64,000 nucleotides of DNA, taken from NCBI GenBank assembly GCA_963786225.1, contig CAWAYQ010000025.1, positions 1 to 64,000 on the forward strand. Direction: 5' to 3'. The position numbers and the translations under genes were made by a program. The notes beneath the pieces are model-generated. The model was not told the DNA's origin, did no database searches, and saw only the letters and a program-made list of their open reading frames with translations. This DNA comes from Flaviflagellibacter sp963786225. GTDB lineage: Bacteria; Pseudomonadota; Alphaproteobacteria; Rhizobiales; Methylopilaceae. Shown here piece by piece: positions 34,442 to 42,360 of the stretch (position 1 is the stretch's first letter; the number at the start of each line of letters is the position of its first letter).

Positions 34442-37216
34442 ATGCTCGACGGCATTTCCTTTACGCTCGATGGCGAAGACGTGATCGCAGCCCCCGGCGA
34501 ATCCATCTGGCAGGTTGCGAACCGCAAGGGCACCGAGATCCCGCATCTCTGCTATTTGCCCAAGCCCGGCTATCGTGCCGACGGCAATTGCCGCGCCTGC
34601 ATGGTCGAGATCGAAGGCGAGCGGGTTCTCGCGGCGTCCTGCGTCCGCAAGCCTTCGCCGGGCATGAAAGTCCAGACGGCGTCGGAACGCGCCAAGACAT
34701 CGCGCAAGCTCGTGTTCGAACTGCTCGTCGCCGACCAGCCGGAGCGCGAGGTCGCGCATGATCCGAACTCCCAGTTCTGGCAGTGGGCGGACCGCGTCGA
34801 TGTCGCGGAGAGCCGGTTCCCTGAACTGGAGCGGTCGAACAAGATCGACGACATGAGCCATGTCGCGATGGCCGTGCAGCTCGATGCCTGCATCCATTGC
34901 AATCTCTGCGTCCGCGCCTGCCGCGAAGTTCAGGTCAACGACGTCATCGGCATGGCCGGCCGCGGCTCTAACGAACAGATCGTGTTCGATTTCAACGACC
35001 CGATGGGCAACTCGACCTGCGTCGCTTGCGGCGAATGCGTGCAGGCCTGCCCGACCGGCGCGCTGATGCCGGCCACGCAGATCGCCGAAGACGGCACATA
35101 CACCAATCATCCGGACCGCGAAGTCAACTCGGTCTGTCCGTATTGCGGCGTCGGCTGCCAGCTGACGTATCAGATCGTGAACGACAAGATCGTCGCGGTC
35201 GCGGGCCGCGACGGCCCGGCGAACCAGAACCGGCTGTGCGTCAAAGGCCGCTTCGGCTTCGATTACGCGCACCACGCCGATCGCCTCACCGTGCCGTTGA
35301 TCCGCAAAGAAGGCGTCTCCAAGCGCGATGTCGATATCGATCCGCTGAACCCGCTCACGCATTTCCGCGAAGCGACCTGGGAAGAGGCGCTCGCCGTTGC
35401 GGCAGGCGGTCTCGCGAAGATCCGCGACGAGCGCGGCGGCGATGCGCTCGCCGGCTTCGGATCGGCCAAGGGCTCGAACGAAGAGGCCTATCTCTTCCAG
35501 AAGCTCATCCGCACCGGTTTCCGCACCAACAACATCGACCATTGCACGCGCCTCTGCCACGCCTCGTCGGTGACGGCGCTTATCGAAGGTGTCGGTTCGG
35601 GCGCGGTGTCGGCGCCGTTCATGGCGGCGGAAGATGCGGAAGTGATCGTCATCATCGGCGCCAACCCGACCGAGAATCATCCGGTCGCGGCGACGTTCTT
35701 CAAGAACGCGGCCGAGCGCGGCGCCAAGCTGATCGTCATGGATCCCCGCGGCACGGCGCTCGCGCGCCACGCCACGCACATGCTGCAGTTCAAGCCCGGC
35801 CGCGACGTGTCGATGCTGAACGCGATCCTGCACACGATCATCGAGGAAGGCCTCTACGACAAGCAATACGTACAGGCCAACACCGAAGATTTCGAAGCAC
35901 TCGCCGAGAACGTCAAGAACTATCCGCCGGAAGAGATGGAGAAGGTCTGCGGCATTCCTGCGGAAACGCTCCGCGAAGTGGCGCGCATTTTCGCGCGCTC
36001 GCAGGCTTCGATCATCTTCTGGGGCATGGGCATTTCGCAGCACATCCACGGCACCGACAATTCGCGCTGCCTGATCGCGCTATCGCTCGTGACCGGCCAG
36101 ATCGGCCGTCCGGGCACCGGCCTGCATCCGCTGCGCGGCCAAAACAACGTGCAGGGTGCGTCCGACGCCGGCCTCATTCCGATGTTCTTCCCCGATTACA
36201 AATCGGTCGAGGATCCCGAGGTTCACGCCTGGTACGAAAATTACTGGAGCACCAAGCTCCCGAACAAGCGCGGCCTGACCGTCGTCGAAATCATGGACGC
36301 GGTCCATGAAGGCAAGATCACGGGCATGTATGTCGAGGGTGAGAACCCGGCGATGTCCGACCCTGATGTCGGCCATGCCCGCGAGGCTCTGGCCATGCTT
36401 GACCATCTGGTCGTGCAGGACATCTTCCTCACCGAAACGGCGAAATATGCCGACGTCGTTCTCCCGGCCTCGGCCTGGCCTGAAAAGGACGGCACGGTGA
36501 CCAACACCAACCGTCAGGTCCAGATGGGCCGCGCGGCGGTTCCGATGCCGGGCCAGGCACGCCAGGATCTCTGGATCATCCAGGACATGGCGCGGGGCAT
36601 GGGACTCGACTGGAACTACACGCACGTGTCCGAAGTGTTCGCCGAAATGGTCGGCGCCATGCCGTCGCTCGCGAACATCACGTGGGAGCGTCTGGAGCGC
36701 GAAGAGAGCGTGACCTATCCGGTCGACAGCCTGGACGAGCCCGGTCATGACATTGTGTTCGGCAACGGCTTCCCGACCAAGAGTGGCCGCGGAAAGTTCG
36801 TGCCCGCCAAGATCATCAATCCGGCGGAAGAGCCCGATCTCGATTATCCGCTGGTGCTGACCACCGGCCGCCAGCTCGAACACTGGCATACCGGTTCGAT
36901 GACCCGCCGCTCCAATGTACTGGACGCGATGGAGCCCGAGGCCGTGGCCTATCTGTCGCCGCACGATCTGACGCGCGCCGGCATCACCACCGGCGAGTAC
37001 ATGCTGGTCACGAGCCGCCGCGGCACCATCCGCCTCAAGGCGCGCATCGACGATCGCATGCCGGTGGGGCTCGTCTTCATTCCGTTCGCCTACGCGGAAG
37101 CTGCGGCGAACATGCTGACGAACCCGCAGCTCGATCCCTTCGGCAAGATCCCGGAGTTCAAATACTGCGCGATCAAGATCGAGAAGGATCGGATCCCCGC
37201 GCAGGCGGCGGAGTAA
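34442..37216 (+). CDS. fdh1A: NAD-dependent formate dehydrogenase, catalytic alpha subunit
   Basis: Cytosolic W/Mo-bis-MGD subunit of 924 aa. The order is an N-terminal [2Fe-2S] ferredoxin domain (residues about 1-80; CYLPK...CRACMVE), a ferredoxin pair (CIHCNLCVRACRE and CVACGECVQACPTGA), then the molybdopterin domain with its [4Fe-4S] motif CPYCGVGC at about 232. The catalytic residue is Cys372 in CTRLCHASS, not selenocysteine, followed by His. There is no export signal, which fits an NAD-linked enzyme. It starts 10 bp after fdh1B, and a strong terminator follows. Methylorubrum FDH1A is similar in layout; tungsten use is inferred from that and from the nearby tup genes. Confidence 0.93.
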   Translation: MLDGISFTLDGEDVIAAPGESIWQVANRKGTEIPHLCYLPKPGYRADGNCRACMVEIEGERVLAASCVRKPSPGMKVQTASERAKTSRKLVFELLVADQPEREVAHDPNSQFWQWADRVDVAESRFPELERSNKIDDMSHVAMAVQLDACIHCNLCVRACREVQVNDVIGMAGRGSNEQIVFDFNDPMGNSTCVACGECVQACPTGALMPATQIAEDGTYTNHPDREVNSVCPYCGVGCQLTYQIVNDKIVAVAGRDGPANQNRLCVKGRFGFDYAHHADRLTVPLIRKEGVSKRDVDIDPLNPLTHFREATWEEALAVAAGGLAKIRDERGGDALAGFGSAKGSNEEAYLFQKLIRTGFRTNNIDHCTRLCHASSVTALIEGVGSGAVSAPFMAAEDAEVIVIIGANPTENHPVAATFFKNAAERGAKLIVMDPRGTALARHATHMLQFKPGRDVSMLNAILHTIIEEGLYDKQYVQANTEDFEALAENVKNYPPEEMEKVCGIPAETLREVARIFARSQASIIFWGMGISQHIHGTDNSRCLIALSLVTGQIGRPGTGLHPLRGQNNVQGASDAGLIPMFFPDYKSVEDPEVHAWYENYWSTKLPNKRGLTVVEIMDAVHEGKITGMYVEGENPAMSDPDVGHAREALAMLDHLVVQDIFLTETAKYADVVLPASAWPEKDGTVTNTNRQVQMGRAAVPMPGQARQDLWIIQDMARGMGLDWNYTHVSEVFAEMVGAMPSLANITWERLEREESVTYPVDSLDEPGHDIVFGNGFPTKSGRGKFVPAKIINPAEEPDLDYPLVLTTGRQLEHWHTGSMTRRSNVLDAMEPEAVAYLSPHDLTRAGITTGEYMLVTSRRGTIRLKARIDDRMPVGLVFIPFAYAEAAANMLTNPQLDPFGKIPEFKYCAIKIEKDRIPAQAAE

Positions 37217-37261
37217 GCGGGCGCGTCCGGCTAGGACGCCGCCTCTCGCTGATCGCCCTCG

Positions 37262-37304
37262 AAGCCCGGCACGCATCACATGCGTGCCGGGCTTAAATTT
37301 TTCT
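37262..37304 (+). terminator. Intrinsic terminator after fdh1A
   Basis: Perfect 15-bp stem AAGCCCGGCACGCAT / ATGCGTGCCGGGCTT with a 3-base loop, followed by AAATTTTTCTC. It is the clearest terminator in the window and marks the right end of the formate dehydrogenase island. Confidence 0.9.
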
Positions 37305-38299
37305 CAAACTGGATCAGGGCGCCGGCGCAGAAGCTTCAGGCGCTTCCACGCTGGGCTGATGACGTAGCCGGTAACGGGAATAAGCATCGCGCCCACGACC
37401 AGACCTATAAGGCCGGCGCCGGCAGCCGAGGCGATCCACTGCGCGATGCCGGCCGTTGGCAGCAGGTTGTGCACTGCATCGCTGACGACGTGAATGGCGT
37501 GCGCTATGCCGGCGAAGCCATACACTTCGAGTCCATGAACGATGATGCCGCCGCCGACCCAGATCATCGCGGCTGTCCCCACGATCGAAAGGGCCCGCAG
37601 GAACACAGGCATGCCGAGGACCAAAGCTCGGCCCAGTCCGCGGGCGAAGCTTGCCGCTATGGAATTTGACGTGACAGCCGCCAAGGCCACACCGACATCG
37701 TCCGCCTTTACGATCACGGCGACACCGCCATAGACCGCCGCGGTTATTCCGATCCCGACGAGTGCCAGAACAACGGCCTGCGTCCAGAAATCCGCTTCCG
37801 GCACAGCCGCCAGCGCGATCGCCATGATCTCCGCCGAAAGAATGAAGTCGGTCTTGATCGCGCTCGCGACCTTCTCGTCCTCGAGCGTCTCCGCGTTGAC
37901 GGCGATGGATGCGAGTTGCGCTTCGTGCGCATGCGAGTGGTGCGGCACGATCGCCTCGAAGACCTTCTCGGTGCCCTCGTAGCAAAGATACGCCCCTCCA
38001 ATCATCAGGAGCGGCGTGACGGCCCATGGGGCGAAGAAGCTGAGGGCGAGAGCTCCCGGCAGGAGGACGAGGAGTTTGTTGCGAAACGATCCCGCAGCGA
38101 TCCTGCCGACGATCGCGAGCTCGCGTTCGGCGGCAAAGCCCACGACATAGCGCGGCGTCACCGCCGCGTCGTCGATGACGACCCCCGCGGCTTTGGCGCC
38201 TGCTTTGACCGCTTGCCCGGCCAGATCGTCGAGCGAGGCGGCAGCAACCTTCGCTATGGCCGCCACATCATCGAGCAGCGCGATCAGACCAATGCTCAT
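37304..38299 (-). CDS. DUF808-family membrane protein (YedI-like)
   Basis: A 331-aa integral membrane protein. It opens SIGLIALLDDVAAIAKVAAASLDDLAGQAVKAGAKAAGVVIDDAAVTPRYVVG, which I recognise as the DUF808/YedI family, and has about six to eight hydrophobic segments (for example LALSFFAPWAVTPLLMIGGAYLCYEG). Its function is unknown. It is convergent with fdh1A across the terminator and divergent from the 2-hydroxyacid dehydrogenase, so it is its own unit. Confidence 0.82.
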   Translation of the reverse strand: MSIGLIALLDDVAAIAKVAAASLDDLAGQAVKAGAKAAGVVIDDAAVTPRYVVGFAAERELAIVGRIAAGSFRNKLLVLLPGALALSFFAPWAVTPLLMIGGAYLCYEGTEKVFEAIVPHHSHAHEAQLASIAVNAETLEDEKVASAIKTDFILSAEIMAIALAAVPEADFWTQAVVLALVGIGITAAVYGGVAVIVKADDVGVALAAVTSNSIAASFARGLGRALVLGMPVFLRALSIVGTAAMIWVGGGIIVHGLEVYGFAGIAHAIHVVSDAVHNLLPTAGIAQWIASAAGAGLIGLVVGAMLIPVTGYVISPAWKRLKLLRRRPDPV

Positions 38300-38540
38300 A
38301 CTGCCTCTTGAAGTTAGTCGTTTCGGCCAACGATATTATTCGCCGGTAACGGCGTCTTGTGGACTCTCTTTATGCTCAACCCCGTATGCCGCGGTATCGC
38401 GCACATCGGTGGCATTCGCCAAGCCAAATCAGACACCGTTGACCGTCGTCAGCCGTTGAGTGAGGATGAGCCATGCTTCCTCCTCGCCGACCTGCCAGCA
38501 TTGGCGGCCGACCCCTCCTTTTTCGCAGATAGACCTCGAT

Positions 38541-39497
38541 ATGCTGCGTTGCGCCATTCTCGACGATTACCAGGACGCGGCATTGCGGATGGCGGACTGG
38601 GGGCCATTGACCGGCAAGGTCGAGGTCAAGAGCCTCCGTAACCACATGACGCGTGAAGAGGACGTCGCGGCTGCGATCGCCGATTGCGAGATTGTCGTCA
38701 TTATGCGCGAACGCACGCCGTTCGGCGCCTCGATGTTTGCACGGCTGCCGCGTCTCAAGCTTCTCATCACGTCGGGAATGCGGAACGGCTCGATCGATCT
38801 GAAGGCTGCCGCGCATCACGATGTGGTTGTGTGCGGCACGGCCAGCGGTTCCTCTCCGCCGGCGGAGATAACCTGGGCTCTGATCCTCGGCTTGGCGCGG
38901 CACATTGCTCCGGAAAACGCCGCACTGCGGTCCAATGGACAATGGCAGAGCACGGTCGGTTCGGACCTCGAGGGCAAACAGCTCGGCGTCATCGGCCTTG
39001 GAAAGATCGGCGAACGCGTTGCGAAAGTCGGGCTCGCGTTCAACATGAAAGTCGCGGCCTGGAGCAGCAATCTGACCGCGGAGCGTGCGGCCGAAGTCGG
39101 GGTTATCCATGTGGGCTCGCTCGACCGGCTGCTGGAGGAAAGCGATTACGTAACGATACATGTGGTGCTCGGCGATCGCAGCCGCGGCCTTCTGGGCGCT
39201 GATCAATTGCGCCGCATGAAGCCGACCGCCTACCTGATCAACACATCCCGATCCGCAATTGTCGACCAGAAGGCCTTGATCGAGGTGCTCCAGCAGCGCG
39301 CGATCGCCGGTGCGGCGCTCGACGTGTTCGACGTCGAGCCGTTGCCGGCCGATCATGTCTTCCGTCGCTTGGACAATCTGCTCGCCACCCCTCACCTCGG
39401 TTATGTCTCCGAGCGTAATTACCGATCTTATTTTTCCGAAGCGATCGAGGACATTCAGGCCTTCCTTGCGAACAGTCCTATACGGACTTTGTCCTGA
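38541..39497 (+). CDS. D-2-hydroxyacid dehydrogenase
   Basis: NAD(P)-dependent D-isomer 2-hydroxyacid dehydrogenase of 318 aa. The ATG at 38541 opens the catalytic domain (MLRCAILDDYQDAALRMADWG). The Rossmann motif is LGVIGLGKIGERVA. The active-site set is Arg in NTSRSAIVDQ, Glu in DVFDVEPLP and His in LATPHLGYVS. It would interconvert a 2-hydroxy acid and a 2-keto acid; the substrate is not evident. It heads a plus-strand group with the alpha/beta hydrolase (38 bp) and the MBL protein, opposite a carboxylate transporter. Confidence 0.85.
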   Translation: MLRCAILDDYQDAALRMADWGPLTGKVEVKSLRNHMTREEDVAAAIADCEIVVIMRERTPFGASMFARLPRLKLLITSGMRNGSIDLKAAAHHDVVVCGTASGSSPPAEITWALILGLARHIAPENAALRSNGQWQSTVGSDLEGKQLGVIGLGKIGERVAKVGLAFNMKVAAWSSNLTAERAAEVGVIHVGSLDRLLEESDYVTIHVVLGDRSRGLLGADQLRRMKPTAYLINTSRSAIVDQKALIEVLQQRAIAGAALDVFDVEPLPADHVFRRLDNLLATPHLGYVSERNYRSYFSEAIEDIQAFLANSPIRTLS

Positions 39498-39535
39498 TCC
39501 GGCATTTCCCGATCGGAACATGACAGGCTGATCGA

Positions 39536-40348
39536 ATGAACCTGAAAACTGGGACTGTTCCGGCGGAGGGAGGCGCTGTCCTCGCCTACACCCTGCAGGA
39601 GCCGGACGGGCCGCCTGAGGCGCGTATCGCGTTGATCCACGCGCTCGCGATGGATCGCTCCAACTGGGACGCCGTAATCGCGGCTCTGCCGCCGAGTTAT
39701 GCGGTCCTGACTTTCGATTGCCGCGGGCACGGCGCCTCGACACGCGGCGTCGATACATTCTCGGTGAATCTGTTTGCCGCCGATCTTGCAACAATCATGA
39801 CGCGGATCGGATGGGACAGGGCGATTGTGGCCGGATGCTCGATGGGCGGCTGCGTTGCACAGGCCTTCGCCGCGGCCCGTTCGGATCGCACGGACGCTCT
39901 GCTTCTGATCGATACGACGGCGTGGTATGGCCCGACCGCGCAGGCCGACTGGCACGGTCGGGCCGAACGCGCGCGCACTGCGGGCCTTGCCGCGATGGCG
40001 GAGTTTCAGGTCGACAGATGGTTCAGCCCCGCATTCCGGGACTCCCACGCGCCAACGGTCGAGAAAGTTCTGTCGGTCTTTCTCGCAAACAATGTCGGGG
40101 CTTACGCAGCGACATGCGAGATGCTGGGAAGGGCCGATCTGCGGAACTCCGCCAGCGATATAAAATGCCCGACGACGATCATCGTCGGCCGCGACGACTA
40201 CGCGACACCGGTTTCCGCCGCCGACTATCTGAACGGCGCCATTTCCGGCTCTCGCCTTCGGATATTGGAAGACGCGCGCCACTTCACTCCCATCGAGCGG
40301 CCGCGGGATATCGCCGAAGCGCTGATGGACCTGACCACGACCATTTAA
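39536..40348 (+). CDS. Alpha/beta hydrolase
   Basis: A 270-aa alpha/beta hydrolase. The nucleophile is Ser102 in VAGCSMGGC, the oxyanion region is LIHALAMDRSNWD, and the catalytic His is near the C-terminus in ILEDARHFTPIERP. It resembles 3-oxoadipate enol-lactonase and related carboxyl-ester hydrolases, but the substrate is unassigned. It is 38 bp downstream of the 2-hydroxyacid dehydrogenase and 14 bp upstream of the MBL hydrolase, so all three are likely co-transcribed. Confidence 0.8.
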   Translation: MNLKTGTVPAEGGAVLAYTLQEPDGPPEARIALIHALAMDRSNWDAVIAALPPSYAVLTFDCRGHGASTRGVDTFSVNLFAADLATIMTRIGWDRAIVAGCSMGGCVAQAFAAARSDRTDALLLIDTTAWYGPTAQADWHGRAERARTAGLAAMAEFQVDRWFSPAFRDSHAPTVEKVLSVFLANNVGAYAATCEMLGRADLRNSASDIKCPTTIIVGRDDYATPVSAADYLNGAISGSRLRILEDARHFTPIERPRDIAEALMDLTTTI

Positions 40349-40362
40349 CGCGCGGAGAGCAC

Positions 40363-41133
40363 ATGACAGAGATACCGTCGGTCGGGGGGTATTCCATTGA
40401 CCTTCTGATCCAGGGATTTCCCGGGAAGTCGCTCGAGAATGGCGGTCTGGGCTGGAGCGCCATCATGCTTCTGCGCGGTCATGGCCGGATCGTGCTCATC
40501 GATACGGGCAGTTTTTCCGTACGGCAGGTTCTGCTCCGCAGACTGCGCGAGCGCGGCATCGCGCGTACCGACGTCACGGACATTCTGCTGACGCACTCTC
40601 ATTACGACCACGTCATGAACTGGAACATCTTTCCGAACGCGCGTGTGGCCATATCGTCGGACGAACTCGACTGGTCGCTTACCCAACCCATCGAGGGTTC
40701 GCTCGTCGCAGAGCTCCATATGCGTGAGCTGGCCGGCTCATCGCAGCTCCGCCGGATCCGGCCGGGCGAAGAGATACTGCCCAACATAAATTCACTGGAG
40801 ATGCCGGGCCACACGCCGCACCATCTCATTTTCCTCATCGAAGACAGCGAGGCGCGACTGATTGTTGCCGGAGACGCCGTCAAGAACCGCGCGGAGCTGA
40901 TGTCGAGCCGAGGCGATCTTACGATGGATGCGAAGGTCAGCGGCCGCTCTATCGCCGCGGTCAAGACGTTGTGGGAAGAACGTCCGGGAACGATTCTCAT
41001 CGCGGGGCACGATCTCCCGATGATGAATGTCGAAGGCAGCGGAAAGCTCATCGGCACACGCCGCGCGGGTATCACCGCGCGGTTCTCGGAGTCGTTCGAC
41101 GACGAAACCAAATTCGTATTGTCGGAATCTTGA
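40363..41133 (+). CDS. Metallo-beta-lactamase-fold hydrolase
   Basis: A 256-aa MBL-fold protein. The metal motif HxHxDH is in LLTHSHYDHVMNW; further ligands are His in EMPGHTPHH and Asp in VAGDAVKNR. The ATG at 40363 follows GGAGAG. Such proteins hydrolyse esters, lactones or thioesters; the substrate is unknown, but the neighbours suggest a lactone or hydroxy-acid pathway. It is the last gene of its group and converges with the PrpF-like tautomerase over a hairpin. Confidence 0.82.
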   Translation: MTEIPSVGGYSIDLLIQGFPGKSLENGGLGWSAIMLLRGHGRIVLIDTGSFSVRQVLLRRLRERGIARTDVTDILLTHSHYDHVMNWNIFPNARVAISSDELDWSLTQPIEGSLVAELHMRELAGSSQLRRIRPGEEILPNINSLEMPGHTPHHLIFLIEDSEARLIVAGDAVKNRAELMSSRGDLTMDAKVSGRSIAAVKTLWEERPGTILIAGHDLPMMNVEGSGKLIGTRRAGITARFSESFDDETKFVLSES

Positions 41134-41185
41134 ACGCCAGGCGCGTGTCGCCGCAAATTTCGGCAATGCTTAGCGAGTATCGTAA

Positions 41186-41210
41186 TGGCGCGGGTGTCGT
41201 GCCCGCGCCA
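41186..41210. terminator. Bidirectional hairpin between convergent genes
   Basis: 9-bp stem TGGCGCGGG / CCCGCGCCA with a 7-base loop, in the 88-bp gap between the MBL hydrolase and the PrpF-like gene. No U-tract; it probably serves both directions. Confidence 0.5.
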
Positions 41211-41221
41211 CTCGATGCACG

Positions 41222-42334
41222 TCATGCGACGTCGGACAGGCGCGCCTTCTCGAACACTGCTGCCGGCACGAACACCGTGCCGTCCATGATCTTGCGCGCG
41301 GTGCGAAGACTGCCGCCGCTCACGATTTCGATCGAAGCTCCGGAGCCGCGGGTCACGAGCGCGACATCTATTTCGCCCGACGGATGCTCGATGATAATTT
41401 CGCGCTCGTCGCCCGGAGTCAGTTTGGCGATGCCGTCGGCGACGGATCCCGGCAGAACGGCGCAGCTCGCGACGCATATGGAGCCGGTGACGGCGAAGGC
41501 GGCGTGCGTTTCGTGCGGCACAAAATAGCGCGCGGACAAGGTAGCGCCGTTTCTCGCGGGCGACAGGATGGCCATTTTGGGGATCACCTTGTCGGCCACA
41601 TTGCCGAGGCCCATAAGCTGGCCGGCCTTGAGACGGATCGCTTCCATGCGGGCGAAGAAGGCGCGATCGGCGTCGAGCTCGTCCGGCGTCTCATAGCCTG
41701 TTTTGCCGACATCGGCGGCTCTGACCATCATCATGGGCATCGCGACGTCGATCATGGTGACATCGACACCGTCGATCGTGTCGATAGGATTTCCGGTCGG
41801 CAGGAACTTGCCGGTCTTGGAGCCGACGATGTCCATGAAGTTCAGCCGGATCGGCGCCGCTTTTCCCGGAACGCCGTGGATCGACGCATCGCCGTCATAA
41901 CGGACCTCGCCGTCGGGCGTCTGAACGATCGCCTCGATGCGGCTCTTGGTATTTACGTTGTAGATCACGACGCGGGTTTCGCCGTTCTGCGCCTTGATCA
42001 TGCCCCGTTCGATCGCGAAAGGCGCGACGCCGGCCAGCATGTTGCCGCACGGCGGTTCAAAGTCGACGATGGGCTTGTCGACCGCGACCTGGGCAAACAG
42101 ATAGTCGATATCCGCGTTATCACGGACCGACGGTCCGACGATCGCGACCTTGCTGGTCAGTGTGTCGGCGCCCCCGAGGCCGTCGATCTGCCGTGCGTCG
42201 GGCGATCCCATTGCCGCCAGCAGAAAGCGTTCGCGGGCTTCGGGATCCTCGGGCAGGTCGGCGGAATTGAAGTAAGGCCCCTTGGACGTGCCTCCGCGGA
42301 TGAGCATGCAGGGGACACCGATTTGCTTAGCCAT
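41222..42334 (-). CDS. PrpF/4-oxalomesaconate tautomerase family isomerase
   Basis: A 370-aa PrpF-family isomerase with the diaminopimelate-epimerase fold. Family hallmarks are PCMLIRGGTSKGPYFNSADLP, IDGLGGADTLTSKVAIVGPS and FEPPCGNMLAGVAPFA with the catalytic cysteine in CGNM. Members move double bonds in tricarboxylates such as 4-oxalomesaconate or aconitate. It lies 26 bp after the fused TctA-TctB gene on the minus strand, so the transported acid is probably its substrate or a precursor. Confidence 0.87.
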   Translation of the reverse strand: MAKQIGVPCMLIRGGTSKGPYFNSADLPEDPEARERFLLAAMGSPDARQIDGLGGADTLTSKVAIVGPSVRDNADIDYLFAQVAVDKPIVDFEPPCGNMLAGVAPFAIERGMIKAQNGETRVVIYNVNTKSRIEAIVQTPDGEVRYDGDASIHGVPGKAAPIRLNFMDIVGSKTGKFLPTGNPIDTIDGVDVTMIDVAMPMMMVRAADVGKTGYETPDELDADRAFFARMEAIRLKAGQLMGLGNVADKVIPKMAILSPARNGATLSARYFVPHETHAAFAVTGSICVASCAVLPGSVADGIAKLTPGDEREIIIEHPSGEIDVALVTRGSGASIEIVSGGSLRTARKIMDGTVFVPAAVFEKARLSDVA

Positions 42335-42360
42335 GATGTGATCGCCCTCCGATCCGGTTA

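Noticed and set aside
32623..34533. Long minus-strand open frame (636 codons) opposite fdh1B, and another (34406-36049) opposite fdh1A
   Set aside because: Composition shadows of the genes on the plus strand, which carry full cofactor-binding motifs.
27035..35557. Selenocysteine in either formate dehydrogenase
   Set aside because: Both catalytic positions are plain TGC codons (Cys196 of Fdh3A and Cys372 of Fdh1A); no TGA occurs there.
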